Notes: generated by a model from the letters alone, not told the origin. A stretch of DNA of 64,000 bases from Actinorugispora endophytica (GCF_004363075.1 NZ_SNYN01000004.1:186001-250000); one strand, 5' to 3'; numbered from the stretch's first letter, positions 44,124 to 51,882 are shown. Numbers and translations are program-made.

Positions 44124-44160
44124 GAGCGCCGAACGCCGACGATACGGCGGTTCGGCGCTC
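44124..44160. terminator. Hairpin between convergent EamA and HTH genes
   Basis: GAGCGCCGAAC (44124-44134) pairs with GTTCGGCGCTC (44150-44160), with an inner GCCG/CGGC extension around ACGATA. Confidence 0.65.
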
Positions 44161-44182
44161 CCCGCGTATCCGGGAGCGGCCG

Positions 44183-44410
44183 TCAGTCCTCCCTGCGGCG
44201 GCCCCCGTACTTCTTGTGCGCCGCCTGCTTGCTGACGCCCAGCGCCGCGGCGATCTCCGCCCAGGTCGCGCCCTGTACGCGGGCGCGCCGCACCTGCACC
44301 GCCTCCACGCGCTCCAGCTCGGCGCGCAGCCGCGCGGTCGCGTCGAGCGCCGCGAGCGGGGACTCCCCGCCCGCGGCCTCGGCAAGGGTGCTGATCCGCT
44401 CCGGCTCCAT
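44183..44410 (-). CDS. Small helix-turn-helix protein
   Basis: 75 residues. The C-terminal part RARVQGATWAEIAAALGVSKQAAHKKYGGRR is a clear helix-turn-helix with recognition helix SKQAAHKKY. The N-terminal half is a short helical region (ARLRAELERVEAVQ) suited to dimerisation. Proteins of this type are frequent in actinomycetes, often as orphan regulators; the target is unknown. It is divergent from the Vps62-like gene across 81 bp and may regulate it, which is inference from position. Confidence 0.75.
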   Translation of the reverse strand: MEPERISTLAEAAGGESPLAALDATARLRAELERVEAVQVRRARVQGATWAEIAAALGVSKQAAHKKYGGRRRED

Positions 44411-44491
44411 GCCCGAGAATCTACGCCCAGACCGGCCCCGACGACAGCGGGAGCGGGCGCGCCGGTCTCGGAGCGTCTGTTCTATCCGTTA

Positions 44492-46309
44492 ATGTCGGGC
44501 CCAATCATGGGCGCTAAAACTGATCTGGAACTTCTGCGCGCTTTCGAGCCGGTTCTGATGTACACCAAGGGCGAACTCTTCTTCCCCACCGATGTCGAGG
44601 CGTACCTGCGCTGCTGCAGCCTCTGGCTGGACCTTCCGGGGGGCGGGGAGAGCGAGGTCGTCCCCGCGGGCGAGCTCACCCTCGAACGCCTCGCGGGGGC
44701 CTCCGCCGAGTGGCCCGGCCAGTACCAGCACCTGCGGTTCGTGCAGAAGGCGTCACTGCGCGCGGAGGCGCGCCGCTTCCGCCGCACCACCCGCCTGGTC
44801 ATCCCCAAGAGCGGCCGCCTGGCCGCGGTCGGGGTGTTCGGCCGGGTCCTGGACGTGCTGATGAAGCTGTCGCTGCTGATCCGGGGCGCCGTGCCCGGGG
44901 GGCTGGCCGCCGCTGCCGCCACCCGGTACCGCGACCGCCTGGACACCGGCGACGCCACCTACTACGGCAGGGTCGTGCGCGAGGGCGGCTACACCGTCCT
45001 GCAGTACTGGTTCTTCTACGCGATGAACGACTGGCGCTCGGTCTACGGCGGCGTCAACGACCACGAGGCGGACTGGGAGAAGGTCACCGTCTACCTGGTG
45101 CAGACCCCCGAGGGCGGGTACCGCCCGGTCTGGGTGGGCGCCTCCTCCCACGAGTACCTGGGCGACGACCTGCGCCGCCGCTGGGACGACGCCGACCTGA
45201 GCCGCGACGGCGACCACCCGGTCGTCTTCGTCGGGGCCGGGTCGCACTCGCACCAGATGCTGCCCGGCGACTACCTGATCCAGGTGGACCCCGCCTTCCT
45301 GCGCGGGGCCCTGCGCGCGTGGCACCGGTTCACCGCCCGGCTGCTCCCCTCCTCCAGCCCCCTGGTCCGGCACGGCATCGGGGTCCCGTTCGTGGACTAC
45401 GCGCGCGGCGACGGCGTGCGCGTGGGACCGGGCGGGGAGCGCGAGTGGAACGCGGTCGTCATCGACGACGAGACGCCCTGGCTGCGGGGGTACCGCGGGC
45501 TGTGGGGGCGCGACACCCGCGACTGGTTCGACGGGGAGCGCGCGCCCAGCGGACCCCGCTACGAGCGGGACGGAACCGTCCGCCGCTCCTGGGCGGACCC
45601 CCTGTGGTGGGTGGGGCTGCACAAGGTGTCGCCGCACCCGGCGGCCGCCCGCGGGGAGCTGCTCGCGCACCTGGACGAGCTGGACACCAGGATCGCCGAG
45701 GCCGACACCGCGATCCTGGCGGGCCGCGACAGGCTTCGGCGCATGGCCTCGGCCGAGATCGTGCTGAGCCGCCACGCGCACACCGAGGCGCGCGCGAAGG
45801 ACTACCGCGCCAGGATCGCCGAGGCGGAGAACGACCTCGCCGCCCTCTACCGCGAGCGCACGTCCATGGTGGACGAGCGCGACATCCACCGCTCCGCGCT
45901 GGAGAGCGGGGAGCCGCTGATGCGCGCGCCCCAGGCGCACCTGAAGTCGCCGCACCTGCCGTACGCCTCGGGGCAGCAGCGCACCACCCGCTTCCTGCAC
46001 GTGTGGGCGGCGCTGAGCACGCCGCTGCTGATCATCGCGCTGGGGGCGATCCTGCTGACCCTGCGCGGCGGCCTGGCGCTGCCCGCGGTGGTCGGGATGG
46101 TGGTGGTGTTCGCGGCCTTCGACGCCTTCGCCCGGCGCAAGCTGATGCCCTTCCTCACCGCCCTGGCGGTCGTCGTCGTGGTGGTCGGAGTGGTGGCCGC
46201 GGTGATCGTGGCGTTCCTGGCGAACTGGCGGATCACCATCCTGGTCCCACTGGGCCTGATCGTGGTCCTGCTGCTGGTCGTGAACATCCGGGACCTGCTG
46301 CGCCGCTGA
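44492..46309 (+). CDS. Vps62-like domain membrane protein of unknown function
   Basis: 605 residues. The N-terminal 340 residues carry a Vps62-like signature: YWFFYAMNDWRS (about 170), NDHEADWEKVTVYL (about 187), GASSHEY and VFVGAGSHSHQMLPG. Residues about 385-480 form a coiled-coil hairpin (ARGELLAHLDELDTRIAEAD and ARIAEAENDLAALYRER). Three or four membrane helices follow at the C-terminus (about 510-600). No signal peptide is present, so the Vps62 and coiled-coil parts are presumably cytosolic. ATG 44492 is preferred by position; ATG 44507 is possible, and no ribosome-binding site is clear. The function of the bacterial family is unknown. Confidence 0.75.
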   Translation: MSGPIMGAKTDLELLRAFEPVLMYTKGELFFPTDVEAYLRCCSLWLDLPGGGESEVVPAGELTLERLAGASAEWPGQYQHLRFVQKASLRAEARRFRRTTRLVIPKSGRLAAVGVFGRVLDVLMKLSLLIRGAVPGGLAAAAATRYRDRLDTGDATYYGRVVREGGYTVLQYWFFYAMNDWRSVYGGVNDHEADWEKVTVYLVQTPEGGYRPVWVGASSHEYLGDDLRRRWDDADLSRDGDHPVVFVGAGSHSHQMLPGDYLIQVDPAFLRGALRAWHRFTARLLPSSSPLVRHGIGVPFVDYARGDGVRVGPGGEREWNAVVIDDETPWLRGYRGLWGRDTRDWFDGERAPSGPRYERDGTVRRSWADPLWWVGLHKVSPHPAAARGELLAHLDELDTRIAEADTAILAGRDRLRRMASAEIVLSRHAHTEARAKDYRARIAEAENDLAALYRERTSMVDERDIHRSALESGEPLMRAPQAHLKSPHLPYASGQQRTTRFLHVWAALSTPLLIIALGAILLTLRGGLALPAVVGMVVVFAAFDAFARRKLMPFLTALAVVVVVVGVVAAVIVAFLANWRITILVPLGLIVVLLLVVNIRDLLRR

Positions 46310-46326
46310 GCGGCCCGCGCCCGGCC

Positions 46327-46386
46327 CCCCGCTGGGTGTGCTCGGGGCCCCGACGACGGTCGGGGCCCCGAGCACACCCAGCGGGG
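46327..46386. repeat. Type A convergent-junction palindrome, copy 5 (variant stem)
   Basis: Perfect 26-bp arms (46327-46352 and 46361-46386) with loop ACGACGGT, nearly the copy 2 loop AAGACGGT. The arm starts CCCCGCTG like the others but continues GGTGTGCTCGGGGCCCCG. It lies between the Vps62-like gene (+) and the DUF6458 gene (-), seven bases from the latter. Confidence 0.8.
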
Positions 46387-46393
46387 AGACGGG

Positions 46394-46639
46394 TCAGGGC
46401 GGGGGGCCCGCGTCGCGGAAGCGCGGGCCGCGGTCGCCCTCCTCGGGCGGGAGGTCGGGGGCCAGCGTGGGGCGGCGGGGGCGCCAGGACACGAACTGCA
46501 GAGCCAGGGCGACCAGCCCGATCACCATCAGGATCCAGCCGATCATGTGGATGTCGAGCGCTCCGACGCTCTCGATCCGGATGGCGAACGCCAGTACCGC
46601 TCCAAGGGCGATGAACAGCAGACTTCCGGCTATACCCAT
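46394..46639 (-). CDS. Small two-helix membrane protein (DUF6458 type)
   Basis: 81 residues. Two membrane helices lie at about residues 5-21 and 30-49: GSLLFIALGAVLAFAI and IHMIGWILMVIGLVALAL. The segment RIESVGALDIHMIGWILM between and in them is typical of the actinobacterial DUF6458 family. The proline-rich tail is cytosolic or extracellular. Function unknown. It is divergent from the corA leader region and converges on the Vps62-like gene. Confidence 0.8.
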   Translation of the reverse strand: MGIAGSLLFIALGAVLAFAIRIESVGALDIHMIGWILMVIGLVALALQFVSWRPRRPTLAPDLPPEEGDRGPRFRDAGPPP

Positions 46640-46774
46640 GTGGGGGTCCCTTCACGTCTCGGCGTGTCGGGACCACTACCGATTACGAGGCCGTCCAAAC
46701 AACGCCCTTCCCGTACTAGGGTTGGGGCCGTAGTGCGAGATCGACGACCACGGACGCGGGAGGTGAGGCCGACC

Positions 46775-46801
46775 ATGGGCCAACCTCCTAGTACGCCCTA
46801 G
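46775..46801 (+). CDS. Candidate proline-rich leader peptide upstream of corA
   Basis: An eight-codon ORF encodes MGQPPSTP and stops at TAG. It has a strong Shine-Dalgarno (GGGAGGTGAGG, 46758-46767) and TAGGGT about 55 bp upstream as a possible -10. Three of eight residues are proline. It lies 199 bp upstream of corA on the same strand, inside a 361-bp gap that otherwise holds no gene. Proline-rich leader ORFs (mgtL, corL) control magnesium transporters in enterobacteria. A similar role here is speculative. Confidence 0.3.
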   Translation: MGQPPSTP

Positions 46802-47000
46802 GGCGCGTCGCGGAAGGACTTCCCGGGTAGCCGAGCGCCGCCCGGAGGCGCGGGCCGGGAACGGCTCCTCCGGACACGCCCGAGGCCCCTGTCCAGCGTC
46901 CCCGCGCCCTCCCGCGGAGCGCGCCCCCGACGGCCGCGGCCGGACGTGCGCGTTCTCCGCGGGGCCGCCTACGAACAACGAACTCGCCCTGGGAGCTCCC

Positions 47001-48152
47001 ATGTCGCACCGCCGTATGCGCTCGTGGCTGCCTAGCCTCCGCCCCACCGCCCCCGCCGCCGACCGGCACACCGACGCGCCCGAGTACTCCATGGACCCCC
47101 GCGCGGACGAGGACGTCTCGCCGCCGATGGAGGACAGCGTCATCGACGCGGGCGTCTACGTGGACGGCCGCCGCGAGCCCGGAAGACCCGGGATCGCCGA
47201 GCTGCGCCCCGCCGTGCCGGACCGGCCCGGCGCCATGGCCTGGATCGGGCTGTTCCAGCCGTCCGAGACGCAGCTGCTGGCGGTCGCCGACGAGTTCGGT
47301 CTGCACGAGCTGGCCGTGGAGGACGCCATCGTCGCCCACCAGCGGCCCAAGCTGGAGCGCTACGACGACACCCTGTTCGTGGTGCTGCGAGCCGCGCGCT
47401 ACCTGGACGACGTCGAGGAGGTGCGCTTCGGGGAGATCCACCTGTTCGCGGGCCAGGACTTCGTGCTGACCGTCCGGCACGGCCAGGCCCCCGACCTGGG
47501 GGGTGTGCGCCGACGCCTGGAGGGCGACCCCGACCTGCTGCGGCTGGGCCCCGAGGCGGTGCTGTACGCGGTCCTGGACGCCGTGGTGGACGGCTACGCC
47601 CCGGTCGTGGGGGGCCTGCAGAACGACATCGACGAGATCGAGACGCAGGTCTTCAACCGCGACCCCCAGGTGTCCAGGCGCATCTACGAGCTGTCCCGGG
47701 AGGTCATCGAGTTCCAGCGGGCGGCCCGGCCGCTGCTGGACATCCTGGCCGCGCTGGAGGCCGGGTTCGAGAAGTACGGCACCAGCGAGGAGCTCCAGCG
47801 CTACCTGCGCGACGTCGCCGACCACGCGACCACCGTCGCCGAGCGCGTCGACGCCTTCCGCCAGATGCTCGGCTCCATCCTCGCGGTCAACGCCACCCTG
47901 GTCAGCCAGGCGCAGAACGAGGAGATGCGGCTCCTCACCGAGGCCAGCTACGCGCAGAGCGAGGAGGTCAAGAAGATCTCCTCGTGGGCGGCGATCCTGT
48001 TCGCGCCCACCGTGGTCGGCGGCGTCTACGGGATGAACTTCGACATCATGCCCGAGACCCACTGGAAGTACGGCTACCCCATGGCGGTCGCCCTGATGTT
48101 CGCGGTCAGCGTGGTGCTGTACACGATCTTCAGGCGCCGCGGCTGGCTCTGA
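47001..48152 (+). CDS. corA: CorA-family magnesium/divalent cation transporter
   Basis: 383 residues. The cytosolic N-terminal domain (about 50-300) includes the long stalk helix ending in NEEMRLLTEASYAQSEEVKKISSWAAILFAPT. The first membrane helix is followed by the signature YGMNF, the GMN selectivity motif, then the second helix and the short basic C-terminus RRRGWL. It forms a pentameric magnesium channel in the membrane. The N-terminal 40 residues are polar and may be partly untranslated; ATG 47001 has GGGAG nearby. A possible leader ORF lies upstream. Confidence 0.93.
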   Translation: MSHRRMRSWLPSLRPTAPAADRHTDAPEYSMDPRADEDVSPPMEDSVIDAGVYVDGRREPGRPGIAELRPAVPDRPGAMAWIGLFQPSETQLLAVADEFGLHELAVEDAIVAHQRPKLERYDDTLFVVLRAARYLDDVEEVRFGEIHLFAGQDFVLTVRHGQAPDLGGVRRRLEGDPDLLRLGPEAVLYAVLDAVVDGYAPVVGGLQNDIDEIETQVFNRDPQVSRRIYELSREVIEFQRAARPLLDILAALEAGFEKYGTSEELQRYLRDVADHATTVAERVDAFRQMLGSILAVNATLVSQAQNEEMRLLTEASYAQSEEVKKISSWAAILFAPTVVGGVYGMNFDIMPETHWKYGYPMAVALMFAVSVVLYTIFRRRGWL

Positions 48153-48262
48153 GGAAGGCCCTCCGAGGGGCCCGCGCGGCCCCGAGAACCAGGCCGGAGG
48201 GCGGTTTCGCGGCATAGGGTCGGGGGACCGGGGCGCGGGCGGAGACGATTCTGGAGGCGACG

Positions 48263-49690
48263 ATGGCTGAGTACGATCTGGTGGTCGTGGGCGGTGGACC
48301 CACCGGCGAGAACGTGGCGGACCGGGCGGTGAGCGGGGGGCTGAGCGTCGCGCTGGTGGAGGCCGAACGGGTCGGCGGCGAGTGCTCGTACTGGGCGTGC
48401 ATGCCCAGCAAGGCCCTGCTGCGTCCGGCCGCGGTGCTGGCCCAGGCGCGCGCCGTGCCCGGGGCCGCCGAGGCCGTGACCGGCTCGCTCGACGCGGCCG
48501 CGGTGCTGGCGCGCCGCGACGAGGTCGTGTCGGGCTTCGACGACGCCGGGCAGGCGGAGTGGCTGAGCGGGGCGGGGGTCTCCCTGGTGCGCGGCCGCGC
48601 GCGCCTGGCGGGGCCGCGCGGGGTCGAGGTGACGGGGCCCGACGGGGGAACGAGTGAGCTCACCGCCCGGCACGCCGTCGCGGTGTGCACCGGGTCGGTG
48701 CCGTTCGTCCCCGGCGTACCGGGCCTGGCGGAGGCCGGGTTCTGGACCTCCCGGGAGGGCACCGCCGCGAAGGAGGTCCCCGAGAGCCTCGTCGTGATCG
48801 GCGGCGGGGTCGTGGCCTGCGAACTCGCCTGGGCGTGGCACTCGCTGGGCGCGCGCGTGCACATGCTGGCGCGGGGCGGCCGCCTGCTGTCCGGGAACGA
48901 GCCGTTCGCGGGGGAGCGGGTGGCGGAGGCGCTGCGCGCGGCGGGGGTCGAGGTGCGCACCGGCGCCGACGTGGTCGAGGTCGCGGGCGGGGCGGACGGG
49001 CGCACCGTGCGTTTCAGGGACGGCTCCGGCGAGCACCGGGTCACCGCCGCGGAGGTCCTCGTCGCCACCGGTCGGCGCCCCGCCACCGACGGGCTGGGGC
49101 TGGAGACCGTCGGCCTGGACGCGGCGGCGCTGGCCGACGTGGACGACAGCTGCCGGGTGCGCGGGGTCGAGGAGGGCTGGCTGTACGCCGTCGGCGACGT
49201 CAACGGCCGCGCCAACGTCACGCACATGGGCAAGTACCAGGGCCGGGCGGTGGGCGACGCGATCGCGGCGCGGGCGCGGGGCGGGGAGGCCGCCCCCGAG
49301 CCGTGGTCGCGCTGGGCCGCCACCGCCGACCACCACGCCGTGCCGCAGGTCGTCTTCACCGAGCCCGAGGTCGCGGCGGTGGGCCGGACCGAGGAGGCCG
49401 CGCGGGAGGCGGGACTGCGGGTGCGCGCGGTCGAGTACGACCTCGGGTGGGTCGCGGGCGCGGGCCTGTTCGCCCCGGGGTACGCCGGGCGCGCCAAGAT
49501 GGTCGTCGACGAGGACCGGCGGGTGGTGGTGGGATGCACCCTGGTCGGTCCGGGGGTGGGCGAGCTGGTCCACGCCGCCACCGTCGCCGTTGTGGGGGAG
49601 GTGCCCCTGGAGCGGCTGTGGCACGCGGTTCCGGCCTTCCCCACGGTGAGTGAGGTGTGGTTGCGGCTGCTGGAGGCGTACGGCCGCTGA
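48263..49690 (+). CDS. FAD-dependent pyridine nucleotide-disulfide oxidoreductase
   Basis: 475 residues, the dihydrolipoamide dehydrogenase/mercuric reductase fold. The FAD motif is VVVGGGPTGENVAD (7-20). The redox disulfide is Cys41-SYWA-Cys46 in GGECSYWACMPSKALLRP. The NAD(P) motif is VVIGGGVVACELAW, and the second FAD contact is YAVGDVNGRANVTHMGKYQGR. The C-terminal HPT-x-SE motif, whose His is the proton shuttle in lipoamide dehydrogenase and glutathione reductase, reads FPTVSE. Its substrate is therefore probably not lipoamide, and no dehydrogenase-complex genes are adjacent. ATG 48263 follows GGAGGCGACG. Confidence 0.88.
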   Translation: MAEYDLVVVGGGPTGENVADRAVSGGLSVALVEAERVGGECSYWACMPSKALLRPAAVLAQARAVPGAAEAVTGSLDAAAVLARRDEVVSGFDDAGQAEWLSGAGVSLVRGRARLAGPRGVEVTGPDGGTSELTARHAVAVCTGSVPFVPGVPGLAEAGFWTSREGTAAKEVPESLVVIGGGVVACELAWAWHSLGARVHMLARGGRLLSGNEPFAGERVAEALRAAGVEVRTGADVVEVAGGADGRTVRFRDGSGEHRVTAAEVLVATGRRPATDGLGLETVGLDAAALADVDDSCRVRGVEEGWLYAVGDVNGRANVTHMGKYQGRAVGDAIAARARGGEAAPEPWSRWAATADHHAVPQVVFTEPEVAAVGRTEEAAREAGLRVRAVEYDLGWVAGAGLFAPGYAGRAKMVVDEDRRVVVGCTLVGPGVGELVHAATVAVVGEVPLERLWHAVPAFPTVSEVWLRLLEAYGR

Positions 49691-49727
49691 GCCAAGGGAC
49701 ATCCGACGGGGCCCCGGCGGAATTTCC

Positions 49728-49757
49728 TGTGGACAACACTGTGTTTTCACAGTTTTT
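49728..49757 (+). other. Perfect DnaA box followed by a T-rich hairpin
   Basis: TGTGGACAA (49728-49736) is the reverse complement of the DnaA box TTGTCCACA. Directly after it, ACTGTG-TTTT-CACAGT-TTTT (49738-49757) forms a six-bp hairpin with T-rich loop and tail, a possible terminator for the flavoprotein gene. One box is not an origin; it could titrate DnaA or be chance. Confidence 0.4.
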
Positions 49758-49839
49758 CGCCGTATGACGGGAGCGCGGTCGATACGATCGCGAATGCACG
49801 GTGCGTATCCGAGCGTTGTCGAGAGGGAGGTGTGGCGGC

Positions 49840-50235
49840 GTGTCCGGACAGAGCCGGGAGTCCTTCCCGTGCCGTGAGGCCGTGGTCTTCGCCGTGCGCG
49901 GTGAGATCGACATCGCCAACGCCGCCCGGCTGTGCGCGGGGCTCCTGCAGGCCACCGACCGCCCCGAGTGCGGCTGCCTGGTGGTGGACCTCTCCAGGGT
50001 CGGGTTCATCGATCTCAGCGGCGTGCGCGCGCTGATGGAGTGCTACCGCATCCTGACCAGGGAGGGGCGGCACATGGTGCTGGCCGAGCCCTCGTCTCCG
50101 GCGGCCCGCATCCTCGACGCGCTCGACATGGGGCAGACCTTCGAGATCTATCCGATCGTGGAGACCGCCCTGGTCCACACCGGCCGCCAGCGTTACGAGG
50201 AGGGCCCCTTCACGGGGGTCTCCGGAGCGGACTAG
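49840..50235 (+). CDS. STAS-domain anti-sigma factor antagonist
   Basis: 131 residues with one STAS domain. Residues 15-115 show AVVFAVRGEIDIANAARL, CLVVDLSRVGFIDLSGVRALMECY and AEPSSPAARILDALDM. The Ser in FIDLSGV is the site phosphorylated by anti-sigma kinases in SpoIIAA/RsbV proteins. GTG 49840 has GGAGG nine bases upstream; an in-frame GTG at 49801 would add 13 residues. No anti-sigma kinase or sigma partner is adjacent. It converges on the conservon across two repeats. Confidence 0.87.
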   Translation: MSGQSRESFPCREAVVFAVRGEIDIANAARLCAGLLQATDRPECGCLVVDLSRVGFIDLSGVRALMECYRILTREGRHMVLAEPSSPAARILDALDMGQTFEIYPIVETALVHTGRQRYEEGPFTGVSGAD

Positions 50236-50282
50236 GGAGTCTCCGGAGCGGGGGTGGTCCTTGTACCGCCCCCACCCGGGAT

Positions 50283-50375
50283 GATCGTGGGCTTTCCGCC
50301 CTTACCGGCCCTGAAACGGGCAGAAAGCCCACGACCGTCAAAAACCACCGGTGCGCGAATCACCCCCGCGCTGGA
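50283..50375. repeat. Type B dispersed repeat, copy 3
   Basis: GATCGTGGGCTTTCCGCCC, then TTACCGGCCCTGAAACGGGC, AGAAAGCCCACGACCGTCAA, with flank AACCACCGGTGCGCGAATC and CCCCGCGCTGGA. It matches copy 1 through the flank, so these share about 90 bases. Confidence 0.8.
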
Positions 50376-50403
50376 GCTTCCCCAGCGTCCCGCGTCCGTT
50401 CCT

Positions 50404-50471
50404 CCCGCTGATCGTGGCCTTTCCGGGGGCTCGGACGCGTCCGAGCCCCCGGAAAGGCCACGATCAGCGGG
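50404..50471. repeat. Type A convergent-junction palindrome, copy 4 (68-base perfect palindrome)
   Basis: Bases 50404-50437 and 50438-50471 are exact reverse complements, so there is no unpaired spacer. The arm contains CCCGCTGATCGTGGCCTTTC. It lies between the STAS gene (+) and cvnD (-), six bases from the cvnD stop. Confidence 0.85.
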
Positions 50472-50477
50472 AAAACG

Positions 50478-51050
50478 CTAGGCTCCCGACAGCTCCAGTT
50501 CCAGGACGTGGGAGACCAGCTCGATCATCACCCGCTTGACCGACTCGCGGTCGCGGGCGTCGCACAGCATCACCGGGACGCCGGAGTCCACGTCCAGGGC
50601 GATCCGGACGTCACCGGGCATGTGCGAGCGGATCCCGTCGAAGCAGTTCACCGCGACGATGAAGGGAACCCCGCGGCGTTCGAAGAAGTCGATGGTCTCG
50701 AAGCAGTCCTCGAGCCTGCGGGTGTCGGCCAGGACGATCGCTCCCAGGGCGCCCTCGGCCAGTTCGTCCCACATGAAGGAGAAGCGACGCTGGCCGGGCG
50801 TGCCGAACATGTAGATGACGGTGCGCGCGTCCAGGGTGATCCGGCCGAAGTCGAGGGCGACGGTGGTGGTCGTCTTGGACTCGACCCCGTCGAGGTCGTC
50901 CACTCCGATGCTCTCGGCGGTGATCAGTTCCTCGGTGTGCAGCGACTCCACCTCGCTCAGCGCCGCCACCAGCGTGGTCTTCCCGGCGCCGAACCCACCG
51001 GCCACCAGGATCTTCAACGCGTCGGGAACGGTCCCGGCCGTGTCGGACAT
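50478..51050 (-). CDS. cvnD: Conservon GTPase CvnD
   Basis: 190 residues, small Ras-like GTPase of the conservon. The P-loop is GGFGAGKTTL (residues 18-27). Switch and G3 regions are TVALDFGRI and MFGTPGQRRF, and the G4-type motif is VNCFDG in place of NKxD, as is usual in CvnD. It acts at the membrane with CvnA, B and C in a complex likened to a eukaryotic G-protein system. ATG 51050 has AAAGGAG nine bases upstream. It is the last gene of the unit; no cytochrome P450 follows, unlike some conservons. Confidence 0.93.
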   Translation of the reverse strand: MSDTAGTVPDALKILVAGGFGAGKTTLVAALSEVESLHTEELITAESIGVDDLDGVESKTTTTVALDFGRITLDARTVIYMFGTPGQRRFSFMWDELAEGALGAIVLADTRRLEDCFETIDFFERRGVPFIVAVNCFDGIRSHMPGDVRIALDVDSGVPVMLCDARDRESVKRVMIELVSHVLELELSGA

Positions 51051-51064
51051 GAAGGGGTCTCCTT

Positions 51065-51433
51065 TCAGAGCGCACGGATGCGGTCGATGACCGAGCGCAG
51101 GGTCTGGACGTCCGGCCGCTGCCGTTGCCACAGTGATTCGTGCACCATGACATGCCCGTTGTCGAGGAGGTCGGACAGCAGGATACGCAGGACCCCCAAC
51201 GGCAGGCGAGTGCGGGAGGCCAGTTCCGCGACCGACACCGGGGCCGCGCACGAGCGCAGGATCGAGTGGTGCTCGGGTTCCAGTTCGCTGTCGGACTCCA
51301 TCATGGGGACCGCGACGACCTGGGAGGTCATGGCGAGGTCGGAGCGGGAGGGGCGGGTGCGGCCGCCGGTGAGCGAGTAGGGGCGGATGAGGCGGCCGCC
51401 GCCGTCGGGATGGCCGTCACCGGGTACCGCCAT
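51065..51433 (-). CDS. cvnC: Conservon protein CvnC (DUF742)
   Basis: 122 residues. The DUF742 signature is RLIRPYSLTGGRTRPS near the N-terminus, then the winged-helix-like LASRTRLPLGVLRILLSDLLDNGHVMVH. It is coupled to cvnB by overlap (the ATG at 51433 shares a base with the cvnB stop) and is 14 bp from cvnD. It interacts with CvnD in the known Streptomyces systems. Its biochemical role is unclear. Confidence 0.92.
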   Translation of the reverse strand: MAVPGDGHPDGGGRLIRPYSLTGGRTRPSRSDLAMTSQVVAVPMMESDSELEPEHHSILRSCAAPVSVAELASRTRLPLGVLRILLSDLLDNGHVMVHESLWQRQRPDVQTLRSVIDRIRAL

Positions 51434-51882
51434 CAGGCGCCTTCGGCGGGCCGCTCGCGCACCATCGGGCGCCTGTGCCGGGGCAGCGCGGACAGGTGCG
51501 GGCCCACCTGGCGGACCAGCCGGTTGATCTCGTAGGCCACCAGGCCGACGTCGCAGGTGGCGTCGGCCACCAGACTCAGGCAGGCGCCGTGCCCGGCGGC
51601 GAGCACGAACAGGAAGACGTTGTCCATCTCCACCACGGTCTGGCGGACCTGGGAGGCGCCCAGTTGGCGGCTCGCGCCGCGGGCCAGGCTGGAGAAGCCC
51701 GAGGCGATCGCGCTGACGCGCTCGGCGCGGTCGCGGTCCATCCCCTTGGAGGCCGACAGCAGCAGTCCGTCCGCGGACAGCAGTACGGCCTCGCGCGCGC
51801 CCGCGACCCGGGCCACCAGGTCGGTCAGCAGCCAGTCCAGCTCGGAGGAGGCGGACTGGGAAGTGGTCGTCGGCTCTGTCAT
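51433..51882 (-). CDS. cvnB: Conservon roadblock/LC7 protein CvnB
   Basis: 149 residues. The roadblock/LC7 fold shows LDWLLTDLVARVAGAREAVLLSADGLLLS and MDNVFLFVLAAGHGACLSLVAD, followed by a conserved C-terminus GLVAYEINRLVRQVGPHL. Roadblock proteins modulate small GTPases, here CvnD. It overlaps cvnA by four bases (ATGA-type), so the operon is translationally coupled. Confidence 0.93.
   Translation of the reverse strand: MTEPTTTSQSASSELDWLLTDLVARVAGAREAVLLSADGLLLSASKGMDRDRAERVSAIASGFSSLARGASRQLGASQVRQTVVEMDNVFLFVLAAGHGACLSLVADATCDVGLVAYEINRLVRQVGPHLSALPRHRRPMVRERPAEGA

Noticed and set aside
49728-49757. Replication origin
   Set aside because: Only one DnaA box, no cluster, and no dnaA or dnaN nearby.
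12833-50471. CRISPR array or insertion-sequence ends for the repeated palindromes
   Set aside because: The copies are single and widely spaced, with no spacers, no cas genes, no transposase and no visible target duplications.
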